Shown piece by piece: positions 1 through 8,785 of a stretch of 46,673 bases of DNA. Source of the stretch: Clostridia bacterium (GTDB lineage: Bacteria > Bacillota > Clostridia > Christensenellales > Aristaeellaceae); NCBI GenBank assembly GCA_017473345.1, contig JAFULL010000033.1, positions 1-46,673 on the forward strand, in the 5' to 3' direction. Both the position numbers and the translations under genes were made by a program. The notes under the pieces were generated by a model. It saw only the letters and a program-made list of their open reading frames with translations. It had not been told where the DNA came from and did not search any database. The first letter of the stretch is position 1. Each line of letters opens with the position of its first letter.

Positions 1-1
1 C

Positions 2-1318
2 CGTCTGGCCCACTATCAGCACAACCAGTATTTCTACAACCTGTGCGACGAAAAGGGCCTGGTGCTGTGGGCTGAGATCCCCTATATCACTACCCATCTG
101 CCGGGTGGCAAGGAAAATACCATCCAGCAGATGACCGAACTGATCATCCAGAACTATAACCATCCCTCCATCGTTGTCTGGGGCCTCAGCAACGAGATTG
201 ATGCCAACGGTGTCAACGAAGCTGATGTTATTGACAACCACAAGAAGCTGAATGCTCTGGTTCACGAGATGGACAAGACCCGCCTGACCACCATGGCCAT
301 CGTCAGCATGTGCCCCACCGATGCCAAGTACATCCAGATTCCCGATACGGTAAGCTGGAACCACTACTTCGGCTGGTACGGCGGCGACACCACCATGAAC
401 GGCCCCTGGTTCGACAATTTCCACGCCAAGTATCCCAACCTGCCCGTGGGTATTTCCGAGTACGGCTGCGAAGCACTCAACTGGCATACCTCCAACCCCA
501 TGCAGGGCGACTACACCGAAGAGTATCAGGCCTTCTATCACGAAGAGCTGATCAAGGCCATTGCCGAGCGCAAGTACTTGTGGGCCACCCACGTGTGGAA
601 TATGTATGACTTCGGCGCTGACAACCGTGCCGAGGGCGGCGAGAACGGCCAGAACCACAAGGGCCTGATGACCTTCGACCGCAAGTACAAGAAGGATTCC
701 TTCTATGCCTACAAGGCCTGGCTGAACCCTGAACCCATGGTGCACATCTGCGGCAAGCGCTATGTCGACCGCGTGGAAAACGTGACCAAGGTGACTGTGT
801 ACAGCAACCAGCCCGAGGTTGAACTGTTCGTCAACGGCCAGTCTCTGGGCGTGCAGAAGAACAACGGCCTGCCCTTCTTCTACTTTGACGTGCCCAACAC
901 CGGTGTGTCCAAGCTGCATGCAGTGGCCGGCGAGTGCACTGACGACAGCGTGATCTGCAAGGTGGAGAAGTTCAACGAGGCCTATCGCCTGAAGGAAAAG
1001 GGCGCCATCCTCAACTGGTTCGACATCACCGCTCCCGAAGGCTACTTCAGCCTCAACGACAAGCTCAGCGACATCATGGCCAACCCCCAGGGCGCTGCGC
1101 TGTTCGGCCAGCTGATGGGCCAGATGATGGGCAACATGGGCGGCGAAGACGGCAAGGCCAAGGCCATGGGCTTTGAAATTGACGCCGGCGCCATGATGAA
1201 GATGATGGGCAGCTTCACTGTTCTGCGTCTCACCAGCCTGATGGGCGCGGCCAATGTCAGCATCTCCAAGGAGCAGCTGCTGGGCCTCAACGCCATGCTC
1301 AACCAGATCAAGAAGTAA
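2..1318 (+). CDS. Glycoside hydrolase family 2 beta-galactosidase, C-terminal part (5' end outside window)
   Basis: Hydrolyses terminal beta-galactosides (or related beta-glycosides), presumably in the cytoplasm. The reading frame is open from base 2, so the start lies upstream. About 439 residues are present: the second half of the TIM barrel plus C-terminal domains. The acid/base Glu is in WGLSNEID and the nucleophile Glu in GISEYGCEA, both classic GH2 positions; ATHVWNMYDFGADNR lies just after. A beta-sandwich-like domain follows (VTVYSNQPEVELFVNGQSLG, the DUF4982-like segment of GH2 enzymes). The last ~80 residues are an unusual Met/Gly-rich tail (LMGQMMGNMGGEDGKAKAMG and MMKMMGSFTVLRL). 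A terminator follows at once. The family is certain; galactosidase rather than glucuronidase or mannosidase is likely but not proven from the fragment. Confidence 0.9.
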   Translation, partial: RLAHYQHNQYFYNLCDEKGLVLWAEIPYITTHLPGGKENTIQQMTELIIQNYNHPSIVVWGLSNEIDANGVNEADVIDNHKKLNALVHEMDKTRLTTMAIVSMCPTDAKYIQIPDTVSWNHYFGWYGGDTTMNGPWFDNFHAKYPNLPVGISEYGCEALNWHTSNPMQGDYTEEYQAFYHEELIKAIAERKYLWATHVWNMYDFGADNRAEGGENGQNHKGLMTFDRKYKKDSFYAYKAWLNPEPMVHICGKRYVDRVENVTKVTVYSNQPEVELFVNGQSLGVQKNNGLPFFYFDVPNTGVSKLHAVAGECTDDSVICKVEKFNEAYRLKEKGAILNWFDITAPEGYFSLNDKLSDIMANPQGAALFGQLMGQMMGNMGGEDGKAKAMGFEIDAGAMMKMMGSFTVLRLTSLMGAANVSISKEQLLGLNAMLNQIKK

Positions 1319-1328
1319 AAAACTTTTC

Positions 1329-1361
1329 CGGCCTGTACGCTGCGGCGTGCAGGCCGTTTTT
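1329..1361 (+). terminator. Rho-independent terminator of the GH2 gene
   Basis: A 12-bp stem (CGGCCTGTACGC paired with GCGTGCAGGCCG, one G-T wobble) with a TGCG loop is followed by a T-run, 10 bases after the stop codon. Confidence 0.9.
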
Positions 1362-1362
1362 C

Positions 1363-1391
1363 TTGACTTTACAGGGCTTTTCTGCTATGCT
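1363..1391 (+). promoter_or_regulatory. Sigma-A promoter of the ABC-2 exporter operon, with a long leader
   Basis: TTGACT (1363-1368), a 17-bp spacer and TATGCT (1386-1391). A leader of roughly 115 bases (about 1398-1511) precedes the ATPase start. It contains a CCTGCA/TGCAGG hairpin and a G-rich stretch but matches no riboswitch consensus I recognise. Confidence 0.6.
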
Positions 1392-1511
1392 TCACTTCAC
1401 CCTCTATTCCTATCAGACGGTACCTGCACGCATTGCAGGGAAGGGGACGGAGTCGTTGACCGACCTCACCGCCTGGCAAGATACGACTGTATAACTACCA
1501 GGAGGAGACCT

Positions 1512-2309
1512 ATGATCGAAGTTAAAAGCTTAAGCAAAACCTATCGTGTATCCCGCAGGGACAGCGGACTGTGGCAGGCGGTGAAGGCGCTTGGCAGGCG
1601 TGAAACGCATGAGATCAAAGCGCTGGACGACCTGTCTTTTACCATTGCAGACGGTGAGATTGTCGGCTACATTGGACCAAACGGGGCGGGTAAATCGTCC
1701 ACCATTAAGGTGCTCAGCGGCATCCTTACGCCGGATTCGGGCGAATGCAGAGTCAATGGCCGCGTGCCGTGGAAGGAACGCAAAAAGCACGTTGCGGAGA
1801 TCGGCGTGGTGTTTGGCCAGCGCAGTCAGCTGTGGTGGGACGTGCCTGTGAACGACTCGTTCGAACTGTTGAAGGAAATCTACCGTGTCGAAGATGCGCG
1901 CTACCGCCGCAATGTGGAGGAACTGACCGACGCGCTGGAACTGGGTGAACTGCTGCGTACACCTGCGCGCCAGTTAAGCCTTGGCCAGCGTATGCGCTGC
2001 GAGATCGCCGCCTCGCTGCTGCACGACCCGAAGGTGCTGTTTCTGGATGAGCCCACCATAGGTCTGGATGCGGTCAGCAAGCTGGCTGTACGCTCATTCA
2101 TTCAAAAGCGAAATGAAACCCACGGCACCACCGTGCTGCTGACAACCCATGACATGCAGGATATTGAAGCGCTGGCAACGCGCATTCTGCTGATCGGTCA
2201 GGGCAGGCTGCTTTTGGACGGCGACTTTGACGACGTGCGCCGTGTAAACCCCGACGCTCATTCCCTGGATGAACTGGCTGCGGCATTGTATGCGCGCTAC
2301 GGAATGTAG
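1512..2309 (+). CDS. ABC-2 type exporter, ATP-binding subunit (COG4586-like)
   Basis: Supplies ATP-driven energy to the two membrane subunits encoded directly downstream. Walker A is GPNGAGKSS, the signature is LSLGQRMRCE, Walker B is VLFLDEPTIGLD and the H-loop is TTHDMQD. At 265 residues it is slightly short for the COG4586 family but complete. The ATG at 1512 is chosen because AGGAGGAG lies about 6 bases upstream; the frame is open further upstream but that part is not protein-like. The next gene starts 11 bases after the stop. The exporter type (ATPase plus COG4587- and COG3694-like permeases) is well defined, but its substrate is not known and cannot be read from the sequence. Confidence 0.9.
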   Translation: MIEVKSLSKTYRVSRRDSGLWQAVKALGRRETHEIKALDDLSFTIADGEIVGYIGPNGAGKSSTIKVLSGILTPDSGECRVNGRVPWKERKKHVAEIGVVFGQRSQLWWDVPVNDSFELLKEIYRVEDARYRRNVEELTDALELGELLRTPARQLSLGQRMRCEIAASLLHDPKVLFLDEPTIGLDAVSKLAVRSFIQKRNETHGTTVLLTTHDMQDIEALATRILLIGQGRLLLDGDFDDVRRVNPDAHSLDELAAALYARYGM

Positions 2310-2320
2310 GGGGTGAAAGA

Positions 2321-3124
2321 ATGAGATCCTGCTGGACATTCTTTCGCATGCGCCTGATCAACGGCCTGCAGTACCGCACTGCGGCATGGGCCGGCGTGGT
2401 GACGCAGTTCTTTTGGGGTTTTATGGAGATCCTGCTCTACCGCGCTTTTTATGCAGCCACCCCGGACCGTTTTCCCATGCAGCTTGACCATCTGATCAGC
2501 TATATCTGGCTCAGGCAGGCGCTGCTCGCACTGCTGAACACCTATACGTTTGAATGGGACCTGTTCACCATGATCCTGAATGGCAACGTCGCCTATGAGC
2601 TGTGCCGTCCGTCGTCGCTGTACGGCATGTGGTTTGCACGCACGCTGGCCCTGCGCGTCAGCCGGGTCATCCTGCGCTGCGTGCCGCTGTTTGTGGTAAC
2701 GGCTCTTCTGCCAAAACCGTGGGGGCTGCGTTTCGCGGCCTCGCCGACAGCGTTTGCAGCCTTTTTGGTTTCACTGGCACTGGCTGCCTGCGTGGGTGTT
2801 GCATTCTGCCTGATTATTTATTTCTCGTGCTTTTTTACCCTTTCATCTGAGGGCGTGCGCATGATGGTTCTGCCCATTGCAGAGCTTCTTAGCGGCAATC
2901 TCATTCCGCTTCCCTTTATGCCGGACAGGCTGGCAAAGCTGTTCCACTACTCGCCCTTTGGCGCGATGACCAATGCGCCGCTGCGCATTTACTCAGGCGA
3001 CCTTGCAGGGCCTGAAATGGTGGAAATGCTTGTGCTGCAGGTGTTCTGGCTGACTGTGCTCGGCCTGTTCGGCTATGCGCTTCAGCACAGAGGACTCAAA
3101 CGGCTTTGCGTGCAGGGAGGGTGA
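2321..3124 (+). CDS. ABC-2 type exporter, permease subunit 1
   Basis: This integral membrane protein of 267 residues has about six hydrophobic segments. The N-terminal pattern (FFRMRLINGLQYRTAAWAGV, then TQFFWGFMEILLYRAFY) is typical of the ABC-2 permease family found with COG4586 ATPases (COG4587/COG3694, DUF990 group). It is followed 4 bases later by a second permease of the same fold, so the exporter is probably an ABC heterodimer with a homodimeric ATPase. The substrate is unknown. Confidence 0.85.
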   Translation: MRSCWTFFRMRLINGLQYRTAAWAGVVTQFFWGFMEILLYRAFYAATPDRFPMQLDHLISYIWLRQALLALLNTYTFEWDLFTMILNGNVAYELCRPSSLYGMWFARTLALRVSRVILRCVPLFVVTALLPKPWGLRFAASPTAFAAFLVSLALAACVGVAFCLIIYFSCFFTLSSEGVRMMVLPIAELLSGNLIPLPFMPDRLAKLFHYSPFGAMTNAPLRIYSGDLAGPEMVEMLVLQVFWLTVLGLFGYALQHRGLKRLCVQGG

Positions 3125-3128
3125 AGCG

Positions 3129-3902
3129 ATGAAATTGTATTTCAAATTCTTCGCCATGCACCTCAAAAGCCACATGGCGTACAAAAAGTCGTTTTTCTTT
3201 GCGGTGATCGGACAGTTTCTTACGTCGTTTTCGGCGTTCATGGTGGTTTTCTTCCTGCTGGACAGGTTTGAAACGGTAAAAGGCTACACACTGGGCGAGG
3301 TGCTGCTGTGCGCAAGCGTGATGTGGATGTCGTTTTCGCTTGCGGAGGGTTTCTTCCGCGGGTTTGATCAGTTTCCAAACGTCATACGGAGCGCGGAATT
3401 CGACCGCCTTCTTGTTCGCCCGCGCGGACTCATCTTTCAGGTGCTGTGCCATCAGATCGAGTTTGCCCGTCTGGGCAAGCTGATCCAGTCGCTGGTGATG
3501 CTGGTGATCGGCATTCAGCTGTCAGCCGTCGCGTGGACGCCGCTGCGCTGCCTGTGCCTTGGGCTGATGATCGCGTGCGGCGCACTGGTGTTCTGCGCAC
3601 TGTTTTTGCTGTTTGCAGCGCTGAGCTTTTTCACGCTGGAGGGGCTCGAATTCATGAACTGCTTCACAGACGGCGCGCGCGAGCATGGCGCCTATCCGCT
3701 GGATGTGTATGGGCAGGGGATGCTCAAGATTACCACATACGTTATTCCTTACGCGCTGTTTCAGTACTATCCGCTGCAGTATCTGCTGGGGCGCGGCCCG
3801 ACAGGATATGCGTTCCTGCCCCTGCTTGCTCCGTTGTTTCTGGTGCCGTGCTATGCGGCGTGGCGGCTGGGGGTTAGCAGATACAAATCGGCCGGTTCAT
3901 GA
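3129..3902 (+). CDS. ABC-2 type exporter, permease subunit 2
   Basis: This second permease subunit has 257 residues and about six membrane segments. It resembles the DUF990/ABC2_membrane_6 family (MWMSFSLAEGFFRGFDQFPN, then AEFDRLLVRPRGLIFQVL, a well conserved cytoplasmic motif of these proteins). The ATG at 3129 follows GGAGGG at a normal distance; an in-frame upstream ATG would overlap the previous gene by 50 bases without a ribosome site. The operon ends here at a bidirectional terminator. Confidence 0.85.
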   Translation: MKLYFKFFAMHLKSHMAYKKSFFFAVIGQFLTSFSAFMVVFFLLDRFETVKGYTLGEVLLCASVMWMSFSLAEGFFRGFDQFPNVIRSAEFDRLLVRPRGLIFQVLCHQIEFARLGKLIQSLVMLVIGIQLSAVAWTPLRCLCLGLMIACGALVFCALFLLFAALSFFTLEGLEFMNCFTDGAREHGAYPLDVYGQGMLKITTYVIPYALFQYYPLQYLLGRGPTGYAFLPLLAPLFLVPCYAAWRLGVSRYKSAGS

Positions 3903-3903
3903 C

Positions 3904-3940
3904 AAAAAAACTCGCTTCCAGAACGGAAGCGAGTTTTTTT
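3904..3940. terminator. Bidirectional terminator between convergent genes
   Basis: A perfect 9-bp stem (CTCGCTTCC / GGAAGCGAG, loop AGAAC) is flanked by seven A's and seven T's. It serves the exporter operon on the plus strand and the M20 peptidase on the minus strand, whose stop is about 2 bases away. Confidence 0.92.
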
Positions 3941-3941
3941 G

Positions 3942-5378
3942 TCAGCACATTTTGATGAGCCTGCGGTAGAACGCGACGGTTTTTTCGATGGTATCCAGTG
4001 GCACGCGCTCGTTGTTGGCGTGAATCATGCCGCGTTCGGCCTTGCTCAGCGCCATGGCAGAGAAACGGTACACATGCGGACAGATACGGCTGTAGTGGCG
4101 GCTGTCGGAACAGGCCAGCATCAGATAGGGCGAAACGACGGTATCCGTCCAGGTGGCGCGGATGGCAGCGCTCAGGCGTTCCCACGGCTCGCAATCGGTA
4201 CGGGAAATGGGAGAGGGGTTCATGCCATGCACGACCTCCACCTTGATCTTTTCATTGGCAATGACCTTTTCCAGATAGGCCTTCGCACTTTCGGTGGTCT
4301 CGTCGCCGATGAGGCGCAGATTCGCTCCCACCCATGCATGCGGCGGCAGCACATTGGAGGCGGCAGCGCCCTGCATCTGCGTAAAGGCCACGGTGGTGCG
4401 CACCAGCGCGTTGAGTTCGCCGCCGCTCTTTTTGCAGATCAGATTCAGCACGGCCTTGAAGCACCACAGATTTGCAAAGATCACACGGAACAGGAAGGTC
4501 GATCTGCGGCCCAGTTTGTCAAACATCTGTGCAGCAGGTGCGGTGAGCTGAAACGGGAAGGGGTGCGATTCAATGCGCGTAACAGCCTGTGCCAGCACGC
4601 CTACAGGGCTGTGCGGCGGAGGTGTGGAAGCATGGCCGCCTGCGCTGTCCAGCACCAGCTTCACATCCATCGGGCCCTTTTCACCAATGCCGATCATGGC
4701 GCTGGGCACATGCACGCCGGGGAAGACATTTTCAACCACAGCGCCGCCCTCATCCAGCACAAAGTCAGGCTGAATATCATGTGCCTGCAGCCAGCGGATG
4801 ATGCACGGCGCACCATCGCCGGAGATCTCTTCATCGCCGGCAAAGGCCAGGTACAGATCCTGTGCAGGTACAAAGCCTTCGGCGATCAGACTGTCGGCGG
4901 CTTCCAGCACGCCCAGCAGCGTGCCCTTGGTGTCCAGCGTGCCGCGGCCCCACATCACGCCATCTTCAATGATGGCATCAAAGGCAGGCTTGTCCCAGCC
5001 CTCTTCGTCCACAGGAACCACGTCGTAATGGGCCATCAGCACGCCGGGCTTGTCGGAAGACTGTCCCTTCCAGCAAAACAGCAGGCTGCGCGGGCCGGGC
5101 TTGACAAACTCGCAGGCGCGGGCAACATTGGGAAAAAGCTGAGGAAGAAGCTGTTCCAGCTTTTCAAACTCGGCTTCGTCCTCCATCGTTTTGTCACGGT
5201 AGGAGACAGTCTTGGCACGGATGAGTTGCTGCAGATCACCGACGGCTTTCTCGCGGTCTATCGTTTCGGGTGCGGCGTCCGCAGCCGGTTCAGTCTTGGG
5301 GGTAAACAGCAGGCCACGAATGAGCAGCACTGCCAAAAATGCAACGATCAAAAGCAGAATGAACCAGCCCATGGTCAC
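3942..5378 (-). CDS. Membrane-anchored M20-family metallopeptidase (carboxypeptidase S-like)
   Basis: A zinc-dependent amidohydrolase/dipeptidase of 478 residues. Residues 4-26 are a hydrophobic anchor (WFILLLIVAFLAVLLIRGLLF), so the enzyme probably sits at the membrane; the side facing outward is not clear. Metal and catalytic motifs are all present: LMAHYDVVP, MWGRGTLDTKG, AGDEEISG, and a late His in MIHANNERV. The closest relatives I recognise are the CPS1/PM20D1-like branch, which cleaves or makes N-acyl amino acids and dipeptides. The start overlaps the upstream gene's stop as ATGA, indicating translational coupling with two membrane proteins. Confidence 0.88.
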   Translation of the reverse strand: MTMGWFILLLIVAFLAVLLIRGLLFTPKTEPAADAAPETIDREKAVGDLQQLIRAKTVSYRDKTMEDEAEFEKLEQLLPQLFPNVARACEFVKPGPRSLLFCWKGQSSDKPGVLMAHYDVVPVDEEGWDKPAFDAIIEDGVMWGRGTLDTKGTLLGVLEAADSLIAEGFVPAQDLYLAFAGDEEISGDGAPCIIRWLQAHDIQPDFVLDEGGAVVENVFPGVHVPSAMIGIGEKGPMDVKLVLDSAGGHASTPPPHSPVGVLAQAVTRIESHPFPFQLTAPAAQMFDKLGRRSTFLFRVIFANLWCFKAVLNLICKKSGGELNALVRTTVAFTQMQGAAASNVLPPHAWVGANLRLIGDETTESAKAYLEKVIANEKIKVEVVHGMNPSPISRTDCEPWERLSAAIRATWTDTVVSPYLMLACSDSRHYSRICPHVYRFSAMALSKAERGMIHANNERVPLDTIEKTVAFYRRLIKMC

Positions 5379-6034
5379 ACCTTGCCTTTCTTGTACAGGA
5401 TACGCGCTGCGCCGATGGCCACCAGCGCTCCGACGGGCACCAGAATACCCACAGAGCTTGCCAGAGAAGGCACCAGCAGGAACAGTACGATCATAAAGAC
5501 AAGCGGCGTGATGGCAATTTTCCAGTTTTTAGAGATATACACCACGCCTAGACCACCGAACAGCGAGGGCAGAATGTTGTCAAATGCAGGCGCCAGCACA
5601 GGGGATTCCAGCAGCGGCTGCAGGTAACCCAGCATCAGCACGCCAAGGGCGATCACGATGGTGGTGACGATGGAGCTGGAAGCAATGGCGATGGTGGAGA
5701 TGACTTCGCCTTGCTCGCTGGAGGCCTTCACATCCGCAGCAGACATGGCGTTGAGCGCGGCGGGTACCTTCAGGCTGGTCACGTTGCCGGTGATGAAGCC
5801 CAGATAGGTGCCGCCTGTGCCAAGCATGGGCGCGTAGGTGAACACTTCGATGATGCCCACGGTCCAGAAGATGGGCGCAACGCCAAGCAAGCCCTTGAAT
5901 ACATGCTGCAGCTGCGGCCATGCATTGTAGTATACACAAATGGCGACCGGAGTCAGCAGCATCAGCAGAATGCCCGTGGCCACCCAGATGCGGCCATAGA
6001 AATGAACAGAATCCATATAATCACGGTTTTTCAT
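5375..6034 (-). CDS. Uncharacterised membrane protein linked to DUF5058 and M20 peptidase
   Basis: This protein of 219 residues has about five hydrophobic segments (for example WVATGILLMLLTPVAICVYY and ITPLVFMIVLFLLVPSLA). I do not recognise a named family, but it lies between a DUF5058 protein and an M20 peptidase with very tight spacing, so the three probably act together. The ATG at 6034 is chosen because GAGGAGG lies 6 bases upstream; an in-frame ATG at 6040 abuts the ribosome site and is unlikely. Its repeated small residues (GNVTSLKVPAALNAMSAADV) and its pairing with DUF5058 suggest a two-subunit transporter for the peptidase's substrate or product, but this is inference. Confidence 0.75.
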   Translation of the reverse strand: MKNRDYMDSVHFYGRIWVATGILLMLLTPVAICVYYNAWPQLQHVFKGLLGVAPIFWTVGIIEVFTYAPMLGTGGTYLGFITGNVTSLKVPAALNAMSAADVKASSEQGEVISTIAIASSSIVTTIVIALGVLMLGYLQPLLESPVLAPAFDNILPSLFGGLGVVYISKNWKIAITPLVFMIVLFLLVPSLASSVGILVPVGALVAIGAARILYKKGKV

Positions 6035-6047
6035 GTGCATCCTCCTC

Positions 6048-6773
6048 TCAGCCCATCAGCGCGGTCACGGGAATGGACGCAGCCATTGCGCCCAGCATGC
6101 TCAGCGGCAGCGCGTACTGTTCCAGCCATGCTATGTTGCACTTTTTGATCAGCAATCCGCAAATGGCCATGATAACGGCGGAGATCAGCGCCACCACAAT
6201 GGGAATAAAGCCCGGCACGCCCAGACGAACATCGCTGAACAGCATGCCCATGAAGGCGGAGATCATGCCCAGGAACAGGCCGGACAGGAACAGCTCGCCC
6301 CACTTGGCGTCCTTGGATTTGATGGATACGATGCCGGACTGGATCTTCTTCAGACCAAACAGCACCAGGAAGATACCGGGAATGATACCCAGCGTCATCA
6401 CCCATGCGATGGAGGCAAAGGCCTTTGCATCCACAAGGGTCATGGTGGTGTCGACGTTCATGGCGATGGCAGTGGCTTCAGCGGCAGGCAGCTCATAGGT
6501 GAGGGCACCCAGCACGCTCAGGCGCAGCCACGGCAGCGGAAGGCCGAGAAACTTCGACAGCGTGATCACGCCCAGCAGAATGGCTGCCGCAGGCGCGATG
6601 GAGAACAGCGCGCTGGACAGAATGGTCTTTTTGACGACCGAACTGCTGATGCCAAGCTCTCCGGCACGTTTGGCTGCCCGGATGAGGAAAAACAGCGACT
6701 GCGCCAGCACATACACGATGACCACGGCGGTCACGCCGTAGAGGAACGGACTGTTGACATTAAAGGTATTCAT
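6048..6773 (-). CDS. DUF5058 family membrane protein
   Basis: This integral membrane protein of 241 residues has about seven hydrophobic segments. The opening MNTFNVNSPFLYGVTAVVIV and the segment RLSVLGALTYELPAAEATAI match the DUF5058 family as I know it from Clostridia. Biochemical function is unknown; family members look like transporters or channels. It is the first gene of a minus-strand operon (DUF5058, small membrane protein, M20 peptidase; gaps of 13 and -4 bases). The start at 6773 has GGAAGGAG about 8 bases upstream. Confidence 0.8.
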   Translation of the reverse strand: MNTFNVNSPFLYGVTAVVIVYVLAQSLFFLIRAAKRAGELGISSSVVKKTILSSALFSIAPAAAILLGVITLSKFLGLPLPWLRLSVLGALTYELPAAEATAIAMNVDTTMTLVDAKAFASIAWVMTLGIIPGIFLVLFGLKKIQSGIVSIKSKDAKWGELFLSGLFLGMISAFMGMLFSDVRLGVPGFIPIVVALISAVIMAICGLLIKKCNIAWLEQYALPLSMLGAMAASIPVTALMG

Positions 6774-6849
6774 GGATGACTTTTCTCCTTCCTGTGAAAT
6801 AGGAATGCAATCATTGTAACGGAAGAAGAGCAAAAGGTAAAGAAAAAAA

Positions 6850-6877
6850 CGACCGGATCGGCAGATCCGGTCGTTTT
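6850..6877 (-). terminator. Terminator of the GH20 gene
   Basis: A perfect 10-bp stem (CGACCGGATC / GATCCGGTCG) with a 4-base loop and an A-run that reads as a U-run on the minus strand. It lies just after the GH20 stop and upstream of the DUF5058 operon. Confidence 0.85.
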
Positions 6878-6890
6878 AAGTTTGTATTTT

Positions 6891-8711
6891 TTACCGCAGC
6901 TGATCGGCGTACCAGCCCATCACGTCGCGGATGCGCCACAGTTCGCTCTCCTGCGATACGCTGCGCCACATGCGTTCGTACAGGTAATACCAGCGTTCCA
7001 GCTTTTCAGCCAGCGCAGCATCCTTCTTGCCGGCCTTGACAGCGGCGCCGACCAGGTTCCACACCTTCATGCCTTCGATAGCAAGCTGCCAGCATTCCAT
7101 CATGGAACGGGCGGAGGTATCCATGGTGAGGCAGCACTTGCGCAGCTCGGCGATCACATTGTCCAGGTTGGCGTTGGCTTCCTTCACGCGGCTTTCATCG
7201 CAATGCTCGAAAGCGTCCTTGCCGTCCCAGAACAGGGTATTGAGCACGCCCTGCGCCTGATCCTTGTGGCGCACGATGGCGTGCCAGGTGAACACGTCGT
7301 TGCCGGCAGCAGCGGCCAGCGTGCACACTACACGGCCGCTGCGGTCGGTGTAGGTCAGGTTGGAAATGGCTTCGTTGATCTCGCCGAAACTGAGCTCCAC
7401 ATTGCTCCAGCCGAAGTGCGCGCCGTAAATGAAGCCCGGCAGAGAGAAACGCGGGTCGTTGACGTGGCCGTAGTCGCCCCAGTCGGTGTTGAGCAGGCCG
7501 ATGGCGTTGTACTTCTTGCCGTGCTTGGCCATGCGGGAGATGTTTTCATAGCTGGAGTGAAGCAGGTTCATCAGCTGGTTCCAGCCGCCAACGCCGGGGC
7601 ACATGTACTGCACAGCGCCGGCCTCGGCCAGAATGCGGGCGGAATCTTCCGTAACAGTGGGATGATAGGCCCAGTTGAGGCAGATGGTGCCTTCGGGCAG
7701 CACCTTCACAGCATCGGCGAAGCGCACGACGATGTCGCCCCAGAACATGGGACGGCGGCCCTTGGAAACGATAAACTCGGCCAGTTCCTTCACAAAGCCG
7801 ATATACAGCTGGCTTTCGCCCAGCTTTTCCATGGCTTCCTTGCTGCGGCCCTTGCCAAGGTCGAAGGTCTCGTCAGCGCAGAGGTTGAACTGGCGGGAAC
7901 GGAACAGCGGCATGAACTCCGCGATCATCTTCTTGGCGAGCTCCAACGAGCGGGGATCGATGGGGTTGAGGGTATGATGCGCCATGCGGTGAGGCATGGT
8001 GGAGGGAGTTTCGCGGGCGTCCTCCAGCTCGCATAGGTCGCAGTAGCTCTTGGTGCGCAGCAGTTCGCACAGATGGCCGAAGCTGCTCAGAGAGGGCACC
8101 AGCTCCACGCCGCGTTCGGCGCAGTAGTCGTCCAGTTCCATGATCTGCTGGGCAGTCAGCGGCTGACCGGCGCGCCACATTTCAGTGATGTCGCGGAACA
8201 GATAGGTGTGCTCCACATAAAGCTGCAGCTGGTTGATCTTGTAAAGACAGGCCTGGTCAGCCCACCACTTGAGCGTTTCCATGGTGGGAGTGCGGCCGCG
8301 GGTGATATCGTGATAGAAGCCGCGGTTGGGGAAGCAGGGAGCGTCCTCAATGGTAAGGGCAGGCAGTTCCCAGCCATTTTGCATGATGATCTGACGAAGC
8401 GTCTGCACAGCGTTGAGCAGGCCGGCTTCATCGTTTCCCTTGAGGGTCACGCCGTCAGCGCTGATGGAAAGGGTGTAGCCCTGTGCAGGTTCAGCGGCAC
8501 AGACGGTGAGGAAAATGTCGCCCTTGCGGCCTTCGCCGCTGAGAATATCAGCCGTCAGACCGCAGGAGACGCGCAGTTCGTCCTGCAGCTGCTTTGCACC
8601 GGTGCGGGCCAGTGTGCCCAGCTCCCAGTCCAGCACGATCTTGGTATCCAGCTTCAGGCTGAAAAGGCCCTCTTCCATGCGAAGGGTCTGCGGTACAGGC
8701 AAAAGATACAT
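6891..8711 (-). CDS. Glycoside hydrolase family 20, beta-N-acetylhexosaminidase-like
   Basis: Removes terminal GlcNAc or GalNAc by substrate-assisted catalysis. The protein has 606 residues. An N-terminal GH20b-like domain (about 1-120, ending GLLNAVQTLRQII) is followed by a TIM barrel beginning FPNRGFYHDITRGRTPTM. The catalytic Asp-Glu pair is D280-E281 in FNLCADETFDLG, and the active-site Trp-rich strand MFWGDIVV follows. There is no signal peptide, so it acts in the cytoplasm on imported oligosaccharides. The usual HxGGDE is here LCADE, placing it in a divergent GH20 branch whose exact substrate is open. AAAGGAG lies about 10 bases before the ATG. It has its own terminator and lies 108 bases from the upstream operon. 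Confidence 0.88.
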   Translation of the reverse strand: MYLLPVPQTLRMEEGLFSLKLDTKIVLDWELGTLARTGAKQLQDELRVSCGLTADILSGEGRKGDIFLTVCAAEPAQGYTLSISADGVTLKGNDEAGLLNAVQTLRQIIMQNGWELPALTIEDAPCFPNRGFYHDITRGRTPTMETLKWWADQACLYKINQLQLYVEHTYLFRDITEMWRAGQPLTAQQIMELDDYCAERGVELVPSLSSFGHLCELLRTKSYCDLCELEDARETPSTMPHRMAHHTLNPIDPRSLELAKKMIAEFMPLFRSRQFNLCADETFDLGKGRSKEAMEKLGESQLYIGFVKELAEFIVSKGRRPMFWGDIVVRFADAVKVLPEGTICLNWAYHPTVTEDSARILAEAGAVQYMCPGVGGWNQLMNLLHSSYENISRMAKHGKKYNAIGLLNTDWGDYGHVNDPRFSLPGFIYGAHFGWSNVELSFGEINEAISNLTYTDRSGRVVCTLAAAAGNDVFTWHAIVRHKDQAQGVLNTLFWDGKDAFEHCDESRVKEANANLDNVIAELRKCCLTMDTSARSMMECWQLAIEGMKVWNLVGAAVKAGKKDAALAEKLERWYYLYERMWRSVSQESELWRIRDVMGWYADQLR

Positions 8712-8785
8712 AATATGGTTCTCCTTTCGGGGGATGTCTCTGTAAGTGGAAATATACTACGACTGGCATGGAAAGTCAATGAAAA

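Noticed and set aside
3939-5627. A long open frame on the plus strand (562 codons) across the M20 gene
   Set aside because: Its protein is His/Ala/Gly-rich without motifs and lies antisense to a clear peptidase with full metal motifs; it is a by-product of GC-rich codons.
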